A DNA stretch of 64,000 bases. Source: Coniferiporia sulphurascens (Eukaryota; Basidiomycota; Agaricomycetes; Hymenochaetales; Hymenochaetaceae). The notes under the pieces were generated by a model. The model did no database searches and was not told the DNA's origin. It was given only the letters and a program-made list of their open reading frames with translations. Of the stretch, positions 42,800 to 53,249 are shown in pieces. The translations under genes were made by a program, and so were the position numbers. The stretch is from positions 1 to 64,000 of the forward strand of contig NBBA01000009.1 of NCBI GenBank assembly GCA_002794785.1, read 5' to 3'. Position 1 is the stretch's first letter, and each line of letters opens with the position of its first letter.

Positions 42800-43386
42800 G
42801 ATGGGGGAGATGGGTGATCCTTGGGGGGTGCCGAAGTTGGGTTTCAGGGCGGTTGGGAGGGTGGTGCCATCAAAAGCGACTGTGACCTGCCTGTCCATCA
42901 TGAAGGAGAGACACCAATCCGCCATGTCAGGTGGGCATTGGAGCTCCAGCAATTGTCGGTGGAGGAGGTGGGGGTGTACTGAGTTGAAGAAGCCCTGAAT
43001 GTTGACCACTAAGACTGAGCACACAAGGCCCTTTGCATGGGCATTCTCTGCTATCTGTAAAAGGTGTTGGGCAGCATCATAGACTGAGTGTCCTTGATGC
43101 CCCCCATACTGGTTAGGTGGCAGCCAGTCCTGCTTGTTAGCAAGGAACTGGAGTCGGTTAGCTATAATCTTTTCGAGGAGTTTCCCTAAGGTCTCCTTGA
43201 GGGTGATGGGCTGGTATGAGTGCGGTGAGAATGGGTCCTTTTTGTTAGGCTTCTGGAGCATAACCACTTTTGCCACCCGCCAGCACTTGGGGTGGTGCCC
43301 CATGCACAGACAGTCATTGAAAAGCATTAGAATCTTGTCAGGGTAAGCTTCCACCACCCATTTCAGGGGGCTGTAGCCTATTCCTG

Positions 43387-43515
43387 CATCAGGAAAAACC
43401 ATTAACCTATTTTTTGCTATTTTCTGCTATTTTTCACTATATAGTGCTATATAGTGAAAAATAGTAAAAAATAGTAAAAAATAGCAAAATATAGGTTAAT
43501 GGTTTTTTGCTGATG
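43387..43515. mobile_element. Palindromic miniature inverted-repeat element (129 bp)
   Basis: Nearly the whole element folds back on itself: left CATCAGGAAAAACCATTAAC, right GTTAATGGTTTTTTGCTGATG inverse, centre CTATATAGTGCTATATAG. It splits the LINE sequence that reads CCTATTCC(T/C)(G/A)AGAGGCC elsewhere, flanked by TG on both sides (43385-43386, 43516-43517). No coding capacity. It shares terminus and core words with the repeat at 2835-3147. Confidence 0.75.
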
Positions 43516-44807
43516 TGAGAGGCCTGGAGCCGACAAATTGGAGGTGTCGGCCAGTGCCCCCATAAGCTTGGTGAGGAGGATTGGCAGGGCAGCTGGTTGG
43601 GGGGGTGGTGGCAGGTCTTGGTCCACTGGCCTGGGGGGGGAGGCATGAAGAAAGTTTCATGGAATAGCTCACCTTTCTCGTCATCTGACTGGGTGAAGGT
43701 GTCATCTCGCCACTTGAGGGATGGGATGGGTGTGGGGCGGGTGCCGAGGCCACGTTTGGCCCATGACAAGATGTTGGAGGCGTCTGCTTCGGCCGCCTGG
43801 TCGGCATAGAACTGCCGCTTGGCCGTGTGTACTCCACATTTGAAGGTGCGGCGTGCTGACGCATGTTGAAGGGGGGTGGTAGCTGTCGAAATGGCGGTCA
43901 GCAGGTTTTTGCACATGGGCGTCCACCATGGGACCTCCGTTTTCTACGGTTTTGAGAGGCAGGTGAATGGCTCAAGGGCCGCCACCATGGCTGTTACCAT
44001 GGCGTCGGCCTTGTTGTCCAGGGTGAGGGTGTCATGGACCGGGAGGTCGAAGGCGAGGTCGAGTAGAGGGAAGGCAATGTCGGTCCACTCCTCCTTGTCA
44101 GCTAGTAGAAGCTGGTGGGTCTTGAGGACTGGAGGTGGGGGCTGAAAAGGAATAGACCATCACAGGATTGCATGGTCTGACAGTGGGGAAAGGTCGGAGG
44201 TAGCCGAGTCCAGGATAGCATTGGGGTTAATGGAGGGGGGGGCCCAGATCATGTCTATGGGGCACCTCAGGCGGTTGCCATCGGGCCTTGAGTCAGAGTC
44301 AGGTAAATGGGCAGGCACTAGGCCGTGCCCACGGAAAAAGTCATCAAGGGGTTGTGCCCTCAGTTCCTCTGGCCATGAGGCAGAGAGTTCGGACCATGTG
44401 GGGTGGCGATGGTTGAAGTCACCCACCACAAGGAGGGTGGTGGCTAGTGCCGAGGGGAGCGAAAAGAGGAATAGCTCACCTGGGTACTGTGGGGGGGCCC
44501 TGACATGGTCCGGGGGTGACATGCCATAGTAATTGCACACCCAGACCATGAGGGTGGATCGGATTTCCACAGTGAGGATGTCAGTGCCATGAGAGGCGGT
44601 TCTGAGGACTGACCATGAAGTTGGAGGGAGGGAGGGTGCCACATAGGTGACTACCTGAGGGTGGGAGTTGGGGGGTAGTACCAGTGTAGCCCGGGATATT
44701 TGGAACGTTGAACACTGGTGTACCAGTGGGGTCGGTGAGAGATGGTTGCAGTCCTATTTGGTACCAGAGTGGTTCCTGAATAAGAATTAGGTGTGGTGGG
44801 GAGGGAG

Positions 44808-45166
44808 TGTCCTCCTCCGTCGACTGTACACCGCCTGTGTTCGCTCTGTCCTCACATGGGGCGCCCCGGTATGGTATCACAGCCGGCACCAAAAAACCTT
44901 AGTAAGCTGTCTGCAGGCTGTGCAAAACACGGCATGTAGATGGATTCTGGGCGTCTATAAAGGCACCTCCCCCTTTTCCACAAATTTTCTTTGTTCCCTT
45001 CCCCCTCTTTCTTATTATTTGGAATATGCTAAGACCCTCCACTCTCTGCATCTCTGGTGCACCCCACACTCTGTCAGTAGAAAACATTATTATAAAACCA
45101 TAACTAACTGTCCCTTTTCCACTTCTCTGCAGGTCCGGGTTCCTCGGGTTCAACCAGTCCCTGCAT
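44808..45166 (+). pseudogene. LINE copy L11: RT thumb fragment
   Basis: Plus-strand ORF2 piece of the same variant subfamily as L3: LLRRLYTACVRSVLTWGAPV, ILGVYKGTSPFSTNFLCSLP, YYLEYAKTLHSLHLW, STSLQVRVPRVQPVPAYT. Bounded by L10 (head to head) and by L12. Confidence 0.75.
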
Positions 45167-47878
45167 ACACCACCCCAACCAGCTGCCCCACCTATACTCT
45201 TATCGGAGCTTATGAGGGCACTGGCCGACACATCCAACTTGTCAGCACCAGGCCTCTTGGGAATAGGCTATCACCCCCTGAAATGGGTGGTCGAGGCCTA
45301 CCCCAATGAGATACTCACGCTTTTCAACGACTGCCTCCGCTTGGGGCACCACCCCGAGTGCTGGCAGGTGGCAAAAGTAGTAATGCTCAGGAAGCCAAAC
45401 AAGAAGGATCCCTTCTCACCGCGATCTTACTGGCCCATCACCCTTGAGGAGACCCTAGGGAAACTCCTTGAAAAGATAATCGCTAACAGGCTCCAGTTCC
45501 TCGCTAACACGTGGGACTGGCTGCCACCTAATCAATATGGGGGGCATCAAGGCCATTCGGTCTATGATGCTGCCCAACACCTTTTACAGATTGCAGAATG
45601 CGCTCATTTGGAGGGCCTTGTCTGTTCGGTCCTAGCGGTCGACATTCAGGGTTTCTTCGACTCGGTGCACCCCCAGCTCCTCCACCAACAACTGTTGGAC
45701 CTCGGCTGTGTGCCAGACATGGCCAACTGGTGCCTGTCCTTCATGATGGACTGGCAGGTCACTGTCGCTTTCGATGGCACCACCCTCCCTACTGCCCCCA
45801 AACCAGACTTCGGCACCCCCCAGGGATCACCAGTCTCCCCCATCCTGTCAACGATATTCGCAGGCATGGTCCTCCAGTGCTTTCACCAAGCCGGCACCAC
45901 CACCCTGGCATATGTCGATGACCACTTACTTATTTGCATAGGTCCCTCTGTGGCATCCAACTGCCACACTCTCACCTGCGCCTACCAACAACTAGACACC
46001 CTCTTCAGCACCATCGGTCTCAACATTGAAGCAGCCAAGATGGAGTGCCTCCATTTCCACCCCCCTTGGTGACACACTGGCTATGACGGCTGGGACACTG
46101 CTGGTGTACAGGTCGATCCCAACACCCTGATCCACCCCTCCATCCCACTCTGGTGGTTGGGGATATGGTGGGACCCAGGCCTCTCCTTCAAGCCTCACAT
46201 CGAATGTATGCGTTCCAAGGGGCTCTCCACTCTCGCCACCCTCTGCATCCTGGGCAACACCCAACGCAGCATCTCGGCCCTACTCCTCCACTGCCTATAT
46301 ACCTCCTGTGTCCGCTCCGTCCTGTCATGGGGAGCGCCAGTATGGTACCATGGCCGCTGCCAAAAAACCCTGGTAAACCGCCTCCAGGCTGTGCAAAACA
46401 CGGCTTGTTGCTGGATTCTGGGCGTCTTCAAAGGCGCCTCCCCCCATTCCACAAATTTCCTATGCTCCATTCCCCCTCTCTCTTTCTATCTCGAATATAT
46501 AAAGACCACCCATTCTCTATGCCTTTGGTGCACCCCTCACTCTATTGGCCGTAAACTTTTTAAAAACATAGCTAACAGACCTTTTTCCCTTTCTCTGCAG
46601 GTCCGAGCCCCTCAGGTTCAACAAGTCCCTGCATACATGCATCCCCCTTGGATGGATCCTCTGGCCTTTACCAATGGCCGGGTCCGATTCACCACCCCTC
46701 CCACCCCAGTTAGTGCCGACACCAGAAAACAGTTCGTGAGTGCTGCACATGAGCTCAGCTCCACCCCCCATGTTCAAGTTTTCACGGATGGCTCCTGCAT
46801 AGACGATAAGTCGGGATCAGTCATCTGTGCCATGCTCGGCACCACCTGTCTCCAGTCTCACTGACTGGAGTCCCCCACCCACACTACTGCCACAGATGCT
46901 GAGGAGTTCTCCCTTGCCACAGCTCCGGGCTGGGTAGCACACTGCCTCCCGGCACAACTGCATGTCGCATCAGACATCTTCTTTCTGTCTGATTCGCTGA
47001 CTGCACTCCACCTATTCCACACATGGGCCACCGCCCCCAGCACCCATCTCCTACACATCTGGAAAGTGGGTGTGGAAACTCTGCTGGACTCATACCCCCA
47101 GCTCACCGTTCATTTCGTATGGTGCCCCAGACACTCGGACATCCCCAGGAATGAATGGGCTGACATGGAAGCAAAGCTGGCAACAGAGCTCCCCCCATCC
47201 GACTTAAAGCTGTCCACCTCTGCACTAAAAGAAGTCGCCATCCGCACCCTCATGGACTGGTGGACCCTCTCGCTCACCTGCCCCCTCGCTTCAACCACTG
47301 ACAAGTACTTGGCGGTACATGGTATCCCTTCTCACCGACCTCGGAAGCTACTCATGCACTCAGTTGACCACCCCTGAAGCGAGCTAGCTGCAGTCGCACA
47401 GGTCCTCTGTCGTGCTGGTCCCTATGGGGGCTACTGGTTGAGTTTTGACTCAGCCTACCAGCACAGACATGGCCTTATCTTGCACTGCAGGTGGCACAAC
47501 CACCCCCCATGGCCCGCACAGTCGACCGCCCACATCCTTGGCGGCTGTATCACCTTCCACCTGTGGATACAATGTGTATGGCCACCTCAGGACCCTCCCC
47601 CAGTCCACCATTCAGAGTGGGCTGATGAAAACTGCCTCCTGGTGCTGCACCATTGGCTCAAGCTGACGGGGCACTTGAACCGCCTCTCCGACAGGACCAC
47701 AGGCGCCATATGACTGGCTTTTGCTGCGATGGACCTGGACAGCCACCCAACTGATGAGGATATGGACCTGGACCTCCTTCGGGACTACATGCATTGTATG
47801 CTTGGACCACAAACCCAGGATTTGGACCCTGCCCTTTTGGAGCTATCAGGTACGACTCCTCCTTTTCCTTCCAATTAG
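45167..47878 (+). pseudogene. LINE ORF2 (L12): RT with intact YVDD, RNase H, C-terminal domain
   Basis: 45212-46072 is an open RT: LGKLLEKIIANRLQFL, LAVDIQGFFDSVHP (motif A), DFGTPQGSPVSPILS (B), LAYVDDHLLICIG (C, both Asp intact). TGA at 46070-46072, then 46157-46864 thumb, linker with an intact Arg (QVRAPQVQQ) and RNase H start (VFTDGSCID), TGA at 46862-46864, then SDSLTALHLF, WCPRHSDIPRNEWAD, and the C-terminal domain with shifts near 47390 and 47710. Confidence 0.83.
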
Positions 47879-48198
47879 AGCCTGCCTTTCAAATTCCCTG
47901 GAATACGTGCCAGCCGGCGCTCTTGCCCTCCCTTTCCAATTCTAAGCTTCTTACTTTGCCTGCCCTCACCCGCTTGGTTGGTTTGTAGCGATATGTATCC
48001 CTCCTTCTCTTGTCCATCTTACTCAATAGGGGCTCTTCACACTTTGGCACCCCCTGGGGAGCAGAGCCCCTGCCCAGTTTTGTGCGATGCACAATGATGG
48101 GTGCCTCTGTTGTTATGTAGTTAGGGCCCCCCCTTTGGGGGGGCAGCTTGTAATTATGTAATACTGCAGGAATAATAATAATAAAATAAAATAAAAAA
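45167..48198 (+). mobile_element. LINE copy L12 (5'-truncated)
   Basis: Begins in the ORF2 linker (TPTSCPTYT in one frame, PAAPPILLSEL-like in another), then RT, RNase H, 3' UTR, stem-loop 48126-48144 (7 C, TTT, 7 G) and tail 48170-48198. Free of LTR insertions. Confidence 0.87.
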
Positions 48199-48703
48199 CC
48201 CTCATCCACCCCTCTATCCCACTGTGATGGCTGGGGATATGGTGGGACCCAGGCCTTTCATTTAAGCCCTATGTCGAGCACATGCACTCCAAGGGGCTCT
48301 CCACCCTTGCCGCCCTCCGCATTTTGGGCAACACCCAACGGGGCATCTTGGCCCTCCTCCTATGCCGCCTGTACACCTCCTGCATCTGCTCCATCCTATC
48401 TTGGGGGGCGCCAGTATGGTACCATGGCTGCTGCCAAAAAACCCTGGTAAACCGCCTCCAGGCTGTGCAAAACATGGCCTGTCACTGGATTCTGGGCATC
48501 TTCAAAGGCGCCTCCCCCCATTCCACAAATTTTCTTTGCTCTGTTCCCCCTCTCTCTTTCTATTTTGAATATATAAAAACTACCCATTCCCTGCGCCTTT
48601 GGCATACCCCACACTCCATTGGCCATAAACTATTTAAAAACATAGCTAACAGACCTTTCTCCCTTTCTCTGCAGGTCTGAGCCCCTCAGGTTCAACAAGT
48701 CCC
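48199..48703 (+). pseudogene. LINE copy L13: RT thumb fragment
   Basis: Plus-strand piece from TLIHPSIPL through WWDPGLSFKPYVEHMHSKGL and ILGIFKGASPHSTNFLCSVP to the linker, with TGA in place of Arg (LQV*AP). It lies between the tails of L12 and L14 and has no ends of its own. Confidence 0.75.
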
Positions 48704-51700
48704 TTTTTTTTAATTTAAATTTAATTTAAATTATTCCTGCAGTATTACATAATTACAAGCTGCCCCCCCAAAGGGGGGGCCCTAACTACATAACAGTGGA
48801 GGCACCTGTCATCATGCATTGCATGAAACTGGGCAGGGGCTCTGCTCCCCAAGGGGTGCCAAAGTGTGAAGAGCCCCTATTTAGTAAAAAGGGAATGCAA
48901 GAAGGAGGAATACATATTGCTATGAACAAACCAAGCAGATAAGGGCAGGTTTAAAGTAAGAAGCTTAGAAGTGGAAAGGGAGGGCGAGAGCGCTGGCCGA
49001 GACATATCCGTAGGAGTCCGAAAAATGGGCACTAATCAGAAGGGAAGGGAGGGAGCATACCTGAAAGCTCCAAAAGGGCCAGGTCCGAGTCCTGGGTCCG
49101 AGGTCCAAGCACACAACACATGTAATCCCTTAGGAGGTCCAAGTCCATATCCTCGTTGGTGGGGTGGCTGTCTAGGTCCATCGCAGCAAAAGCTAGCCTG
49201 ATGGCGCCTGCGGCATGGTCAGAGAGGCAGTTAAGGTGCCCCGTCAGCCTAAGCCAACAGCGCAGAACTGGGAGGCGGTTTTCATCAGCCCACTCTGAAT
49301 GGTGGACTGGGAGAGGGTCCCACGGTGGCCATACATGTCATATCCATGAGTGGAAGGTGCTGCAGCTGCCAAGGATGTGGGCGGTCAACTGCGCAGGCCA
49401 GGGGGGGTGGTTGTGCCACCTGCAGTGTGAGATCAGGCCATGCCTGCACCGGTAGGCTGAGTCCAAACTCAACCAGTAACTCCTGTAGGGGCTGGCATGG
49501 CAGAGGACTTGAGCAACTGCAGATAGCTCGCATCGGGGGTGGTCGGCCGAGTGCATGAGCAGCTTCCTCGGGAGGCAGGAGGGGAGGCTGTGGACTGCCA
49601 AGTATTTGTTGGCAGTTGAGGCTAGGGGACGGGCAAGTGAGAAGGACCAGCATTCCATGAGGGTGTGGACTGCGACTTCCTTGAGGGCAGAAGTGGATGG
49701 TTTGAGGTTGGATGGAGGGAGCTCCGTTGCCAGTTTTGCTTCTGTGTCAGCCCATCCGTTTCTGGGGATGTCCGAGTGGCCAGGACACCATACAAAGTGG
49801 ACAGTGATCTGGGGGTATGAGTCCAGCAGAGTCTCCACCCCCGCTTTCCAGATGTGGAGGAGGTGGGTGCCTGGCGCAGCAGCCCATGTGTGGAAAAGGT
49901 GCAGTTCAGTCAGCAAATCAGACAGAAAGAAGATATCTGATGCAACACACAATTGTGCCAGGAGGTGGTGTGCTACCCAGCCGGGGGCCGTTGTGAGGGA
50001 GAACTCCTTGGCGTCCATGGCAGTAGCACAGGTGGGAGACTCCAATTGATGTGACCAGAGGCGGGTGGGGCCTAGCATTGCACAGATGGCAGAGCCCGAC
50101 TTGTTGTTGATGCATGAGCTGTCCATGAATACTTGGACATGGGGGGTGGAGCTGAGGGCTTGTGCAGTGCTCACAAATTGCTTGCGAGTGTCAGCACTGA
50201 CCGGGGTAACGGGGGTGGTGAAGTGGACTCGGCTGTCGGTGAAGGCCAGGGGGTCCGTCCATGGGGGGTGCGTGTATGCAGGGACCTGTTGAACCTAGGG
50301 GGCTCAGACCTGCAGAGAAAGGGAGAAAGGTCTGTTAGCTATGTTTTTAAATAATTTACAGCCAATAGAGTGGGGGGTGTGCCATAGGCACCAGGAATGG
50401 GTAGTCTTTATATATTCGAAATAGAAAGAGAGAGGGGGAACAGAGCAAAGAAAATTAGTGGAATAGGGGGAGGCGCCTTTGAAGATGCCCAAAATCCAGT
50501 GGCAGGCTGTGTTTTGCATGGCCTGTAGGCAGTTTACCAGGGTTTTTTGGCAGCGGCCATGGTACCAGACTGGTGCCCCCCATGACAGGATGGAGCAGAT
50601 GCAGGAGGTGTACAGGCGGCAGAGGAGGAGGGCCGAGATGCCATGTTGGGTGTTACCCAGGATGCATAGGGCGGCGAGGGTGGAGAGCCCCTTGGAGCGC
50701 ATTCGCTCAACATGGGGCTTGAAGGAGAGGCCTGGGTCCCACCATATCCTCAACCATTGCAGTGGGATTGAGGGGCAGATCAGGGTGTTGGGGTTGACTT
50801 GGACACTGGCAGTATCCCAGCCATCATAGCCAGTGTGTTGCCGAGGAGGGTGAAAGTGGAGGCACTCCATCTTGGCGGCTTTGATGTTGAGACCGATGGT
50901 GCCAAAGAGGGTGTCGAGTTGGTGGTATGCACGGGCAAGGGCGCGGCAGTTGGACGCCACAGAGGGACCTACACAGATTAGTAAATGGTTGTCAATGTAT
51001 GCCAGGGCGGTGGTGCTGGCTTGGTGAAAGTGCTGGAGGACCACCCCTGCAAATATCATTGACAAGATAGGGGAGACTGGCAATCCCTGGGGGTGCCGAA
51101 GTTGGGTTTGGGGGTGGTAGGGAGGGTGGTGCCATTGAAGGTGACAGCAACCTGCCAGTCCGTCATGAAGGACAGGCACCAGTCAGCCATGTCTGGTGTG
51201 CAACTGAGGTCCAACAGTTGTTGGTGGAGGAGCTGGGGGTGCACTGAGTCAAAGAAACCCTGAATGTCGACTGCTAAGACCGAACAAATGAGGCCCTCCA
51301 AGTGAGCGCACTCCACAATCTGTAGGAGGTGTTGGGCAGCATCATAGACCGAATGGCCTTGGTACCCCCCATACTGGTTGGGTGGCAACCAGTCCCATGT
51401 GTTAGCGAGGAACTGGAGCCAGTTAGCAATTATCTTTTCGAGGAGTTTCCCTAAGGTCTCTTCGAGGGTGATGGGCTGGTAGGAATGCAGTGAGAACAGG
51501 TCCTTTTTGTTAGGCTTCCTGAGCATCATCACTTTTGCCACCCACCAGCACTCGGGTGGTGTCCCAAGCAGAGGCAGTCGTTGAAAAGCGTGAGTATCTC
51601 ATTGGGGTAGGCATTGACCACCCATTTCAGGGGGCGATAGCCTATTCCCAAGAGGCCCGGAGCCGACAAATTGGATGTGTCAGCCAGTGCCCCTGTAAGC

Positions 51701-52318
51701 TCCGATAGGAGTATGGGCGGGGCAGCTGGTTGAGGTGGTGGCCGTGGGGTGGTGGCCGCTGCCTGTGGTGGGGGGGGCATGAAGAAGGTTTTGCGGAAGA
51801 GCTCACCTTTCTTGTTGTCCGTTTGGGTGAAGGAGCCATCTCGTCGTTTCAGCGAGGGGATGGGGGTGGGTTGGTTGCCCAGGCCGCGCTTGGCCCAGTT
51901 CCAGATGTTGGAGGCGTCCGCTTCTGATGCCTGGTCGGCGTAGAACTGCCATTTGGCCGTCCTGACGCCTCTTTTGAAAGCTTGTCTAGCTGATGAACGC
52001 TGGAGGGGGGTGGTGGCCATCGTGATGGCGGATAGGAGGGTCTTGCAGTGGGGTGACCACCATGGGACTTCCATTTTCGACGGTTTGGAGAGGTGGGTGA
52101 ACAGCTGGAGGGCGGCGACCATAGAGTCAATGACCGCCTTCGCTTTGATGTCCAGGGCGTGGGTGTCGAGCCCCGGGAGACGGAAGGCTGCTTCAAGTAG
52201 TGGGAAGGCTATGTCAGTCCATTCCTCCTTGTCAGCTGGTAGCAGCCGGTGGGTCTTTAGGGCCGGAGGGGGGGGCCGAAATGGCAGTGACCATCGCAGG
52301 ATGGCGTGGTCAGACAAT
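48704..52318 (-). mobile_element. LINE copy L14 (5'-truncated, minus)
   Basis: Unusual tail of TTTAAATT-type repeats at 48704-48735, stem-loop 48762-48780, 3' UTR, ORF2 from 52317 to 49032. The 5' truncation is in the endonuclease (LSDHAILRWSLPFRPP). The flanks (AAGTCCC and CCAGAATT) share no duplication. Confidence 0.87.
49032..52317 (-). pseudogene. LINE ORF2 (L14): endonuclease end, RT, RNase H, C-terminal domain
   Basis: 52317-51529 is open: the SDHAIL endonuclease end and linker to ILTLFNDCLCLGHHP. RT continues after a shift (51541-51056: LGKLLEKIIANWLQFL, LAVDIQGFFDSVHP), with another shift inside motif B (GTPRDCQS). 51179-50304 holds YIDNHLL (second Asp lost), thumb and linker (LQV then TGA). 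50174-49338 is open RNase H (VFMDSSCIN, SDLLTELHLF, WCPGHSDIPRNGWAD) to CRWHNHPPWP. C-terminal end at 49032. Confidence 0.82.
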
Positions 52319-53249
52319 GGCCAGAATTAAGAGCGCCCTTGCGGGACTCAAACAACATGTGTACCTTCCTTGGGATATGCAGCTGACTGAAACTGCTCCT
52401 GCTGTCCTCTACGACATATGGGCACTATATTGGAGCACTAGGGTAAGGCATGCTGTGCCAGGAGGCCATCCCAGGTGAGGGTCGCAGTGCCGTAGGCACT
52501 ACCCCACCCATATGGAACAACCCCCCTACCCTACACATTCCTTCCCTGACCATAGAGGTCCTGTAGAGTACCGTTGTGCTTCTGGGAATCAACTTAAGCC
52601 CATAGTGGGAATTACCCCCACATGAACCAACAGAGGATTTAGTCCTCTGGAGCCACTATGGGGTACTATCCCACAGCGCTACGGCCCAAGACACTACACT
52701 TCAGTGTGCCGGAAAGCCGATGCACACTCCATGCAGGCCCTTTCCCATGCCCTGGCACACACTTCAGAAACAGCTGTTACAGCTGGAATACTCAGGGACC
52801 GAGGTCATGGGACAAGTGCCCAGTCAACCCCCAGCCCTGCTTCTGGATCCATGATCATACCAGGATCTCCATCTCACATACTCGACCCCAGTGGCAAAGC
52901 CGTCCCAGGGAGTAAGGGATACTAACCACCTCAAGAGGGTCCAACCCACCCAAGAGGCCCATGGTGCCCTGTCGCCTTTCAGCGTCAGGTGGTTCTTACT
53001 GCCATGCCATGTGTTATGAGCCCCCTATCTCCTTTTAGCATGAAGTGCCATCATCAGAGACCCTTTTGGGAATTTGGGGGAGCAGTTTTTGGTTTGTCAT
53101 GCTAGGGACAACACGAGCCCCGAGGTACCCAGAGGGGCAGTGCTCAGCACCTGAAGGTGCGATCCGGGTTGCCCCAAACTGAGGTTTCCCAACCAAAGTC
53201 GCCCGCTGCGAGGCAGGGGGTTTCCCCCCCCTGTGAGGATGTTAACGTC
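52319..53249. other. Unassigned sequence, possibly the 5' region of LINE L15
   Basis: Not similar to any other part of the window. 52322-52478 reads as a plausible coding stretch (IKSALAGLKQHVYLPWDMQL, LYDIWALYWSTRVRHAV) without a start. The rest has short stops in all frames, a small hairpin GTGCC-GTA-GGCAC near 52487-52499 and a C-run at 53223-53231. It ends where the L15 ORF1 start is inferred. It could be the L15 5' UTR or unrelated sequence. Confidence 0.4.

Larger units (their letters stand above)
41305..44807 (-). mobile_element. LINE copy L10 (minus, inserted in element B; holds a solo LTR and a MITE)
   Basis: Tail at 41305-41327, stem-loop 41354-41372, 3' UTR, RNase H end, LTR 42236-42799, RT, palindromic element 43387-43515, linker and endonuclease up to 44807, where it meets L11 head to head. 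It shares the WPAKIPLPAHHSEW variant with L1. About 1.5-2 kb of RT/RNase H is missing at the LTR. Confidence 0.85.
41621..44807 (-). pseudogene. LINE ORF2 (L10): endonuclease, RT, RNase H end, internally deleted
   Basis: From 44807: LIQEPLWYQIGLQPSLTD, VVGDFNHRHPTWSEL (endonuclease, Asp kept) and SPLSDHAIL. Then a linker in two frames around the MITE, and RT (LGKLLEKIIANRLQFL, VVNIQGFFNSVHP, FGTPQGSPISPI). The RT motif C, thumb and RNase H core are absent; after the LTR the frame resumes at SLAHPLASTADKYL and ends GALPPFLSDL. Confidence 0.8.
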
